Shown: positions 35,299-44,176 of the stretch, one piece after another | Layout of the letters: each line of letters opens with the position of its first letter | Numbering within the stretch: position 1 is the stretch's first letter | Source: Hygrocybe punicea | Taxonomy: Eukaryota > Basidiomycota > Agaricomycetes > Agaricales > Hygrophoraceae | Length of the DNA: 64,000 nt | Assembly (NCBI GenBank): GCA_963556145.1 | Contig: OY744471.1 | Location: 613,590 to 677,589 of the forward strand | Direction of reading: 5' to 3' | The notes under the pieces: generated by a model | Databases searched by the model: none | Told to the model about the DNA's origin: nothing | What the model saw: only the letters and a program-made list of their open reading frames with translations | Made by a program: the position numbers and the translations under genes

Positions 35299-35989
35299 CT
35301 GACAGCAGTATTTGGGTTAATAGAATAGGTGCAAAAAAAAAGATACACACGGATAGGGATGCAAAGGAGCGGTGAAAGACGAAGTCAAAGAGCTCGCTGA
35401 TACACTGTACGGGCCAACGAGAATAGATTGACCAATGGGAGCACCTGAGCCAAGGCCAATGGGAGCGTGGAGCTTGTTGATACTCAGTACAGGCGAACGA
35501 GAACGGCTAGAGCGATGGGAGCACCCGAGCCAAGACACGCCTGGAGGCTGGAGCTCGCTTGTACTTTGTACAGGCGAGCGAGAATGGAACGAAGGAGTCT
35601 CGGAGGCCAAGAAGTTAGGGCAAGTCTGAGCCAAGACGAACAACGATGGAATGCAAGAGTCTCTGAGCCAAGAGGTTAGGGCACGTCTGAGCCAAGATAA
35701 AAGCTCGCTAGTACTTTGTACAGGCGAACGATGAGTCGGGGAATGCTCACTTGTACTTTGTACGGGTGAGCAATGAACAAAACAGTAAATACAAACAACG
35801 GATCTGGCCGACCTGGGTCACCTGACAAATTTCCTTTTTTGGACGGTTAGCCGCGGCTTAGCCGTTGCCACAACGGTCCGGTCCGGCTAACAACCCATAT
35901 ATGGGTTAACCGTTGTTAGCCGTAGCCGAGCCGAGCCGGACCGAGCCGTGGCAACACTACTAGTGTCTAAGAGGTTTGAAAATTTATTT
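35299..35989. other. hAT 2 right arm with tandem short repeats, then element junction
   Basis: No gene apart from promoter sequence of the minus-strand orphan. Words such as GTACTTTGTACAGGCGA(A/G)CGA, GGGAGCACC(C/T)GAGCCAAG and AAG(A/T)(A/T)AGGGCA recur at 35395-35780, forming a degenerate repeat region of roughly 100-bp period. The AGCCG-rich hAT end follows at about 35845-35959. Confidence 0.5.
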
Positions 35990-36362
35990 ATGATTCAGAA
36001 TGAGTACTCTTATAGTAGCTAATGTAGTGTCTAGGAGGCTCAAAAAATGTCTAGGAGGTTCGAAAAAGTGAAATAAAATAAAATATGTAGCTTAAAAGAC
36101 ATGTGGATGCTCATTGAATGCTTGGAAAACATATCTATATGCTCCCAGAATATGGAACATCACCCGAGCCTCTAGCGGAGCAACCTGGAGGTGCAAAGAT
36201 GACCCGGCATGCCCAGGACAATATGGTAATTAGTACTGATCGGGAAATGTATTGCAGAAGCTCTCGAGAGCCAGGCCTCTAAGGCCACTTTCCCATCACA
36301 TAAGAACCCCCCCTTGAAGGCCGTGGGAACCTCCCCGAAGTCCTGCCTAAGGTGAGTCCATC

Positions 36363-36454
36363 ACCGTCTGACAACAGACGAAGACTACTCGGAAGAGAGC
36401 CCACCGCCTAATGATTGGGAGTCCACTTCGCTCGACGCGTCGCTGGGCTCCTAA
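36363..36454 (+). CDS. 3' end of Ngaro ORF1, separated by insertion
   Basis: Continues the frame broken at 21042: after the duplicated octamer the codons give HRLTTDEDYSEESPPP and onward to DASLGS and a TAA at 36452-36454. In the related minus-strand element the homologous DNA (GACGCGTCGCTGGGCTCCTAA-like) lies downstream of the recombinase stop and is non-coding, so this C-terminus was probably created when the interior of the element was deleted. Confidence 0.55.
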
Positions 36455-36464
36455 AATATGGGAA

Positions 36465-36781
36465 TCGCAGCTCATCGGACTCCTCGTTTAAGTCTGGACC
36501 TTGGTTTCGGGTTTGAAAAAACCTCTGCGTGTTTTTTCCCCCAAAAAGAAGATTGCTATTCTGTAATCACAACTCTCTCCATATACCCTCAAAATTGACC
36601 AAAACTATAGCCTGCACGAACATAGATTGCTTTCTAAAAACACGAGGAACGAGGGTAAATTAGAATTAAGTCTATGTACGAATTGGGCGAGTTAAGGTCC
36701 AAGGCTCTCAGCCTCGCACCTTCACTCGTCGCTATCTAAGATATCCGTCTGCTCCTCTCAGAGCGGCCATCTTTTCTTTCT
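36465..36781 (+). repeat. Ngaro repeats B1 and A2, abutting
   Basis: B1 36465-36625 (copy B2 at 36959-37119) directly joins A2 36626-36781 (copy A1 at 19581-19736). Confidence 0.9.
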
Positions 36782-36958
36782 CCCACCCCCCCACTACCTT
36801 TTTAGCCAATTCTCCACCCACTCATTCAACCCACCCGCCACTCCTCTAGCAGTAGGCATCTTCGTTGACCACTCCACCTCATTACAATCAGCTCGACGCA
36901 TCGTTCACGTCCTAATAAAGAAGCCCCACGCCCGATCTACTGCTTGGCCCACCCGCCC

Positions 36959-37119
36959 TCGCAGCTCATCGGACTCCTCGTTTAAGTCTGGACCTTGGTT
37001 TCGGGTTTGAAAAAACCTCTGCGTGTTTTTTCCCCCAAAAAGAAGATTGCTATTCTGTAATCACAACTCTCTCCATATACCCTCAAAATTGACCAAAACT
37101 ATAGCCTGCACGAACATAG
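36959..37119 (+). repeat. Ngaro repeat B2
   Basis: 161 bp, apparently identical to 36465-36625, ending GCACGAACATAG plus A. This is the right border of the element. Confidence 0.9.
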
Positions 37120-37330
37120 ACGTACGTTTTAGTATACATTGTCAAGTGTCACTCCGTTTGCAAGTTTACCTGGCTGCTTACTGCTTCATTTGTACAGCCA
37201 TCTACACAGGTAGAAGCCTGAAGAACACCGTGACCGGAATTCTCGTTAGTTGGCTGGCACAGCCAATACATACCGTTGTATTAGGTTTCCGACGTTTTAA
37301 AGGTACGCTCTCTGTATTCGTGACACCTCA

Positions 37331-38916
37331 ATGGCCCACTCTGACAGTACAGTGTACGCTCGTCAACTTCTCCCGAAAGGATTCGGATTTCCAATCTGGA
37401 CGCCTGAACCCTCTGATGACCTACCACACTCCTACAAAATACATGGGTTAGAATCTTCAACTATTACACTTGTTTCGATGAGCTACTTACTGTCGTTTAT
37501 AATCGTACAGCGTGGTTCCAGGAGATGTAGGAGTTATAACCACTGACGGCACTTTCGACTATATTTTCAATGTATGTCTACCTGCGAACCACCCCGAAAA
37601 TCCAGTTGGTGCCCCGCCTGGTTCAGAACTCTTGGTGTTAGGCCCCGGAGATATACGAACCAACTTGCACCGACATTCACGGGGCTCACATGTTGCGAGT
37701 ATGTCGGTACATAAGACGAGGCTGAATGGAGATATATCCGCGTCAACTAATCCGTAAGCCCTCATGACTGTTTGCGTTCGACCCTTTTTCAGTGCCCTCT
37801 TCATTAGTTTTCTTCCCGTCGGTGTGGGGGCAAGCATGACATTCTCCTCCACTTCCAAAGAAGGAGCCGTTCTCGCTTTACCCAACGGTGCTTCTGCTCT
37901 TGATCTCCGACCTACGGACAGATTAAAAGAGTACGCTTTAAAACACGGTGCAAGCTGGTATGAATTCGTGAATGGTACACTTCGTCGAGGTATCCCGAAC
38001 GGATCGCTGTATTTCGTGACAGGTTGTGACAAGACATCATCGTGGGGCGTCGCATCTTTCTCCAACACTTCAACGGAGGGCGAAGTTGCTCTTACTTTCA
38101 AAAATACTCAACTTGGCGGTGGAAGTGCATCATTCGAATGGCAGTGGGAAACATACAGTCCTGCGGCAGTACGCACTGGACCGGAGTTGGCGGAAGGCGA
38201 ACGAAACCCACCTCAGAACCAATGTGTTTTTCTTCGTGGATACAAGTTGGCAGTGCGAGAGAATCCGGTAGCCAAATTGATGGGACCGGTCAAGGCTTCT
38301 TTCGTCGTAAACTCCAAACCTGAAGATATTCTATCAAATGGATCATCCGTGCCATTTGTTGGGAGTTCGAAAACGTTTGCAAGACGTTTCAATAGCGGAA
38401 ACCAATCCGGAAGCCCGCAAGATTCCTCGAAAGCTGGTGAATGTGTTGATGACGAGGTTGTTCTCGAGGTTGCTCCTGGAATATCAGAGGTAAGCATGTT
38501 AGAATTCGAGTCACACCTCTCGTTGACCGATATACCAGCCATATCACCCTTCAACGATTATCAACAATTTTCTCCTCGAATCTGTTCGTCTCTTACAGCA
38601 TTCGACTACTCACTCGACTTATCACCATTTCTAGATGCCTGACGCCCAAGTAGTCCTTACACACGACGATGACTGGTGTGCCATTGTTGGGGAGGTCTGT
38701 TGTGCCACCAATGATATTTGGAATTCATTCATTCAATCCTTCGTAGACGTTCCCTGAAGACTCAGAGCTCCTACGTCGAATTCGTGCCAAGTTTCAACCG
38801 GTAATGGGGCCCCGTCAGTATTCATTCTTGTTTTTCCCAATGCAATCTAGTTTATCCTTGACGATGCGTTAACCAGGGGGTGCATACCTTATCCCTGGTG
38901 GACCGTCCCAATATAA
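37331..38916 (+). CDS. Orphan Agaricomycete protein with LPKGFGFPIW motif
   Basis: Exons 37331-37446, 37511-37753, 37793-38489, 38635-38694, 38747-38800 and 38851-38916 close in phase, giving 411 residues. It resembles a large uncharacterised mushroom family that I know by its motifs: YARQLLPKGFGFPIWTPEP, VPGDVGVITTDGTFDYIFN, GSLYFVTGCDKTSSWGVA and QCVFLRGYKL, then a THDDDW motif and PEDSELLRRI near the end. No catalytic function can be assigned. The third intron-exon border uses an unusually short 39-bp intron. The gene is intact as modelled; the last exon (FILDDALTRG, stop 38914-38916) is the least certain. A decayed piece of its first exon recurs at 41000-41105. Confidence 0.65.
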
Positions 38917-39834
38917 TAATGATATCCCCGACGCCACCACCCGGGGCTTGGGGCAACATGAAGCATCTTCGCCTGGTGGGTCCGCATCTCATATGTCAAG
39001 GCAGTTACTCAAATCAGCTCTACTCATCATCATCAGTACCTGCGGAAATATTTCCTACAGATAATACGCATGCAACGACATGGAACATCAGCTTACCCCC
39101 ACAGGCCACATCTGAGATGAAACATATCTCCAATTTAAATAAATGCCTTGATGTAACGGATGATACCGGTGAAGTAATAAGCACATTTCCATTCAATGTG
39201 TTCGATGTGGTGTTGTGCCCGGAGGACCGCACAACCCACGACGTCCATACTCACAACCACCTTGCTCGCGTTAGAGCCCCGGTATCCTGCCTCTTCACTG
39301 ACGATGCACTACCATTTCCACCACCACCACCCTTCCGATGGCCCACACGTTTTAGCTTTCCATGTCCTAATCCTTCTAGTCGACAGTTGCATTTCTCATC
39401 GACGTGGCCTTGTTCTCAGGTCGTCGAGAATGTCTCTCTCGACCTCTCGCTTGCCGTTCATCCTGAATGGCTAACCCAACAATGTCAATCCGGTGCCTCT
39501 CAGGTGCCTCGGAAAAGTTCCGATTCAGGGGGGGCCTCCTACGTGTATCACACCTGCCGTTTGTGCCATTCAAAGTAGGTCTAGCCCACACGATGTTCCT
39601 TTGTTGCATTGTCGATCTTTTTGCCTTTGAAAGGAGAATCAGAGGCCCTTGCAACCGCCCTGTTTGCTATTGTTTCCATGCTAACGAAGTGAATATCTTG
39701 TGCTATATACACTGTTTCTTGCTGACTATTCTTTATAACAGTGTTCGTGGGGACAAGAATCCGTCAAGGGTTCGAGTGGTAGCGATATCCAGTCTCTAGA
39801 AAAATCCATCAAACGTATCGCCAAGCTTGCATCT
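38917..39834. other. No clear gene
   Basis: Open stretches exist (38880-39578 plus), but their amino-acid make-up is erratic and no motif is recognised. Part could be upstream sequence of the decayed gene that follows. Confidence 0.35.
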
Positions 39835-41474
39835 TTGCTGCACCGAAAAATCAAACAATGTCTTATAGAGCACAACTGCTTCACTAACGATCGCTTGCAT
39901 TTACCTCCAGACTCTCCGACAATTATGGATGGCGAACCAGACTTTAATATAAATCACTCTGCCAAGAATGATGTTGCTGAGCATATGATGACATTACATG
40001 TAAGTCGATCATCCATGCAAGGACCGCTCATTTGACGTTTGATTTGGTGCCCACAGCTCGAGGGTAAAGATCTCCATTTCTACGGCCGAACGTCGATATT
40101 CCAGTTTGATCAAACGGATCGAGGCCGCCTATCCCATGATCCCGACATTTTCGAAGAACCTCGTTTCTATCTGTTTCCCGTTGATGACTACATAAGCCAA
40201 TACAATCCCGACTTTGACTGGTCCCGCCACCTTCCTCCCGAAGTCAATCTTGATCATCGTGAACATGACAAGTGGGTTACCATGATAAGATGCTCTTCAT
40301 TCCGATATTCAAATCTATCTTTAGAACACTTGATCTCCTTTTCAAGTTTTGGTCCCTACGAAGAATCCACGAACGATATCGGGCAAGTCTTCCACCACCG
40401 CAACCCATGCTGAAGACCGCCCACCACTCCTGTATGCTTGCCGATGCACTCATGGCTTTGGATATGGCCGTCTCCGATGACCGCCGTCTCCGATATTTCG
40501 ATTTTGTCAAGTACATAAAAAGTGGTACCGACACCGCGCGCTTCTCGTCGGTCTCCCGCATCATTGATGGTGTGCATGCTATGAGTTCCGTTTCATCTCC
40601 GGGTGTTCGATCACCAGGGGACTTGTATTTCGGTTGGTGTCCGTTTCCTTCTCCTGTACGAGTTGTCAGCTAATGTCGGGGTATCGCGACTGTCTCCTCG
40701 CCTTGTCCAATCGGCAGGCAGAAACGAATCCAGGAAATTAGCCCTCCGGGTTCTGAGTCAACATCCACAACAGCTCATCCAAGATATCCGCCTGCCAATA
40801 ATGCTCGCTTGTCGCGCTCAATATTTGCCGGGACGCGAAAGGTATTCCATTTTCGAGACGGCACACAGCCAGATGCTTGTGCTTTGGTATACGACAATCT
40901 TGAACCTGAATTTATGTCACGACCAACCTGTCACCCCTGTATCCGACGCAATATCTGTCGGCCAGAAGATTAAGGGTGTTGTCGTGACAACACCCTCAAA
41001 GGCCCACTCCGACGGTGCAGTGTATGCTGGTCAAGTTCTCCCAAAAGGACTCGGATTTCCAATCCGCACGCCTAGGTTAGAATCTTCGTCTATCTCTCAG
41101 TTTAGATGAGCTCAATCTGGTATGCATGCAGGAGCTGGGCTGATCACCTTGTACTTATGTGGGCAGAAGTTACGCCTTCGCAAGGCCGATTTCTAAAGCA
41201 ACTACAAGAACTAAAGCGACTACGAGAACGCTTCAACGCGAACACATCCAGCTGGATGTGGAATTTGTCACGTCTAAACCTTCTTCAGGAAACGCTGCGG
41301 GATATGATGCCTGCATTGAATCCCAACCTTGCGAGGTTACTGCAAAACCCGTCGGAGCGATTGATCAACGTAGACCGTGGAGGGTACGAAGTATTAGATG
41401 TTCTTGACGGCGGAACCCAAGTGAATCGCAGTGCGAAAATCATTTCCCCAACATGGTTGTTAGATGAACACTGA
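39835..41474 (+). pseudogene. Possible decayed fungal transcription-factor-like gene, with foreign exon piece
   Basis: 40039-40290 reads GKDLHFYGRTSIFQFDQTD then LFPVDDYISQYNPDFDW, which recalls the segment between the coiled coil and middle homology region of fungal Zn2Cys6 regulators (FYGRTS-like, then LFP-DLL). A coiled-coil-like stretch (SLEKSIKRIAKLASLLH) precedes it at about 39795-39845. Later open pieces (40730-40910; 41106-41474) could be the C-terminal part. No Zn2Cys6 cluster is visible, and a piece of the 37331 gene sits at 41000-41105, so this is either broken or wrongly modelled. The identity is a guess from motif style. Confidence 0.3.
41000..41105 (+). pseudogene. Partial copy of exon 1 and intron start of the 37331 gene
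   Basis: Reads KAHSDGAVYAGQVLPKGLG then FPIRTP, matching 37331-37420 of the intact gene; it lacks the rest of that exon and then continues with the same intron start (GTTAGAATCTTC). The shared intron shows a DNA-level duplication. Confidence 0.75.
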
Positions 41475-41939
41475 TCATGACCTCCTAATACCAAATGTAA
41501 CAATGAACAAGGATTATCATATTATGCCATGATGCATGAACGTCGCACACAATGCCCATCACAAACCGGAAAACATGGACATCCGCTTGGTGATATTATA
41601 ATCACACGATAATTGACTCAGATATTCTCCACTGCCTAAATCTACGCCAAGTCCGGTCAACATTACGGTCAGCTTGCTAGTGCTACTCAGTGCTTCCGAG
41701 TCAATATCATTATGATACTCAATCAGTTGTTTTCTCCAAGCCGACATTTTCTCTGCATCGAATGCGCAGGCATTCAGGGTCATCGCAGAAGGAGTTTTCA
41801 GCTTTACGTTCGCCGACTCATATGAAATTGATCTGCACAACGAGGTGCCGCCGTGAGCACATGGCACTCTTAAAGGCTTCAAAATTCCCAAGCCGTCCTG
41901 TCTTTCCTTTCGTGCCCCCATTGGATCTTTACTTTTCGC

Positions 41940-43622
41940 ATGTCGGCGGCGGTCAACGTACATGCCACCCTTGGGGCCTTGGAGATTGGCATCCTCATTT
42001 CACTCTTCCTGTTCGGGATTGTCACCGTTCAGGTTGCCTTGTACTACAACAAGTTTCCTCGGGATCCATGGTATATGAAAGTCTTGGTGAGAACAATAAT
42101 CTGGCGTATATACGCAGGAATTGACCTTTTTTTGCACCACATATCGTAGGTTGGCGCCGTATGGTATGCCCCGCCATTAGTATTCTTTGTTACAAAAATC
42201 CGAGTCTCATAACGGGAGCATTTCTTAGGCTTCTCGACCTGGGACACACCGGACTGATATCTTATCTTCTCTACTCTACGACAATAACATTCTACGGCCA
42301 CCCGGAGAGCCTCGTGAAACTTCCAAGCTTAAACGCCACCGTCCTGTTCGGAGCCCTCATCACCCTCATTGTGCAGGTCAACATCGTTGTCACATTGCCA
42401 TGTTGTATGATCTAGGTACTGATACTATTGGCCATCATTTTGTTTCAGGTCTTCCTGACCTTTCGCGTCTGGAAAATAATGAACCGTTCCTTGATCGGCA
42501 TCGTATGTTGGGCGATCTCGATTTCCCGTTTCGTAGGCAGTGTGATAGCAAGTGTCGAGGCATTTGAATCCGATTCCCTTGCACACTTTGCTTTACGATG
42601 GGGCTGGCTTATCACCGCGGTCCTCGTAGGCAGTGCCTCCGTGGATGTTATCATTTCTGTTTCTCTTTGCTATTTTCTCATAACTCACCGTGATAATACG
42701 GCCGTAACAAGGCAAGATGATACGGAGATGCTCTTTGGTGTGTACTATTCTGATGGCCCCTTTTCTTGGTTTAGCACTACAAGAGTGGTAGACCGCCTGG
42801 TTGCATGGACATTACGTGCGTGATCATTCATTCCTGGTTATCGTCGAATTTTCAAGGTGCATTGTTTGGTAGAGACCGGGTTGATGACCAGGTATATTAT
42901 AATTGTCCCTCATACAACCAAGAGAGTCCTGCTGATTCAGACTTCAAGCATCGCCGCTGTCTCGCTGGTCATCTGCGTGAGTAACTGTGTTCAGTGTCAT
43001 TGAAAACATCTCAGAATTATTATTCCACGATAGTTCCAGACGATGCGGGAAAATTGTTAGTGATTGTTTGATTGCTTTACTCTTAGCCCCTGATGAACAT
43101 TTTTCTTCTGGGGTCAACCTCAGTTGTCTGGATCGCGATTTACACGTTCCTCTGCAAACGTAACGTCGCTTTCTCTCTCGGAATTATCAGTGTTGACCAC
43201 GGTCCCCCCTCAAGTGTATTCAAACTCGCTCGTCGCATCGTGAGTATCATTTTTCGCGGCGCGTTTTTTTTCTCTTTGATGACGATAGCTTACTGATTCA
43301 TGTTTTAAGCCTCAATGCTCGGCTCAAATTTCGGAACACAATGGGTGAGTTGTCCTTGGACCAAGGCTCCTACGGGTTAACCAAAGACAAGGACAAAACA
43401 AACACGCCAGTAGGTGTATTTGTAACAATTTTTTTGGTGTTGCTAACTCTGGCTACTATAAACAGCCTCCTATACCGGTCATCTCAATTGGGATGACGCA
43501 AACAAGAACCACAACCACCCATGGGATATTTGACAAGGTGAGTTTTGATGGCGATATTTGCAGAAATTGATCCCAATGCATAAAACGGCTATTGGTCAAA
43601 CCAGGAAGCATACATTATTTGA
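41940..43622 (+). CDS. DUF6534-like seven-pass membrane protein
   Basis: Member of a membrane-protein family much expanded in mushrooms; function unknown. Exon 1 (41940-42086) starts MSAAVNVHATLGALEIGILI and ends PWYMKVL; exon 2 is tiny (42150-42163); exon 3 (42229-42376) reads LLDLGHTGLISYLLYSTT; exon 4 starts at 42449 (VFLTFRVWKI, then WGWLITAVLVGSASVDVIIS). Later pieces carry TRVVDRLVAW, TGLMTS and NIFLLGSTSVVW, matching the last helices. The final codons (GIFDKEAYII, stop 43620-43622) come after a short intron. Hydrophobic segments alternate as expected for about seven helices. The border after ~42700 is uncertain; one junction may use a GC donor. It is probably a functional gene. Confidence 0.8.
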
Positions 43623-44176
43623 GCGACCCCGTCCTATCAAACCGCTGACTACTCGGAGTCCCTTCCACTTATTTGGCTGCTGTATTTTACGCCTGTGAAA
43701 ATTGCAATTATATATTATATAATCGAATTATTCTATGACATAGAAAGTATTGAATGGACTCTTACACAGGAGATGGATGCAGGCTCCTACCAAGCTGCCG
43801 AGGAGAGGGTGAGGGTATACAGTTATTGTTCACCGGGGAACTTCCAAAATTCTAGTTGCGGATATTTATTTTCAAGGTCTGTATTTGTGGCACGGTCTGG
43901 TCCGGTCACGGTTAAGAACGGTTAACCCAAATATGGGTATTCCAACCGGACCGGGCAACCTCAACCTGCAATGACCAGAACGATGACAGCAACTGCTGAC
44001 AAGGTTGGAGAAGCCAAGAATAACCAATTATTAGCCAAGAATAACCAATTATTTACCTTGTAGTGGGTTTTTGCCGCAACACCGTGACTAGGGCATCCGA
44101 GATCACGTGCATCGAGGACTGAACACGTGACATCCGCGACCTCGTTTACCACTTCGTTTCCCACTTGGGTTGACCG
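43623..44176. other. Intergenic, with a hAT-end-like remnant
   Basis: No gene. 43887-43960 (GTGGCACGGTCTGGTCCGG ... GGTTAACCCAAATATGGGT ... CCGGACCGGG) resembles the inverted-repeat arm of hAT 2 at 35845-35959 (GGTTAACC, CATATATGGGTT, CCGGACCGG). It is likely a decayed end of a related element. The upstream region of the RTT107-like gene follows. Confidence 0.45.

Larger units (their letters stand above)
26632..35959. mobile_element. hAT transposon 2 with perfect 8-bp target duplication, about 9.3 kb
   Basis: Left end TAGTGTTGCCACGGCTCGG; the reverse-complemented right end starts the same. CTAGTGTC flanks both sides (26624-26631 and 35960-35967). Both ends are dense in AGCCG/CGGCT words for about 100 bp. 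The cargo is an apparently intact plus-strand transposase gene (29132-32584), a convergent 846-residue orphan gene (32706-35298) and a decayed AAA-ATPase fragment (about 27240-27620 minus). The size is large for a hAT. Confidence 0.88.
21043..36354. mobile_element. 15.3-kb terminal-inverted-repeat element with 8-bp target duplication, hosting other elements
   Basis: Left end CACCTTAGGCAG (21043) and right end CTGCCTAAGGTG (36354) are inverted. Similarity continues inward for roughly 300 bp (TTCCCACGGCC, GGTTCTTATGTGA, AAGTGGCCTT, AGCATCCACAT, CCTCCTAGACATTTTTTGA, CTACTATAA). Both flanks carry AGTCCATC (21035-21042 and 36355-36362). Apart from the nested elements the interior is low-complexity, with no transposase seen, so it is probably non-autonomous. 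An 8-bp duplication fits hAT or Zisupton-like classes; the long inverted repeats also recall MULEs, which usually duplicate 9-11 bp. The class is left open. Confidence 0.8.
19581..37119 (+). mobile_element. Ngaro-type tyrosine-recombinase retroelement, non-autonomous, split by nested insertions
   Basis: Four repeat blocks have the split-direct-repeat order typical of Ngaro: A1 19581-19736, B1 36465-36625, A2 36626-36781 (abutting B1) and B2 36959-37119. A1 and A2 appear identical over 156 bp; B1 and B2 appear identical over 161 bp. A 177-bp linker separates A2 from B2. Only ORF1 is present; no RT, RNase H or recombinase gene. Subtracting the 15.3-kb insertion (21043-36354) and one target copy leaves an element of about 2.2 kb. 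Its B block is related to the end of the minus-strand element at 61807-62010, which has RNase H and recombinase genes and could be a relative able to supply them. Confidence 0.8.

Noticed and set aside
37559..38101. 180-residue minus ORF
   Set aside because: Antisense to the 37331 gene, which has family motifs and in-phase introns.
41559..41963. 134-residue minus ORF
   Set aside because: Overlaps the start of the DUF6534-like gene and shows no recognisable family.
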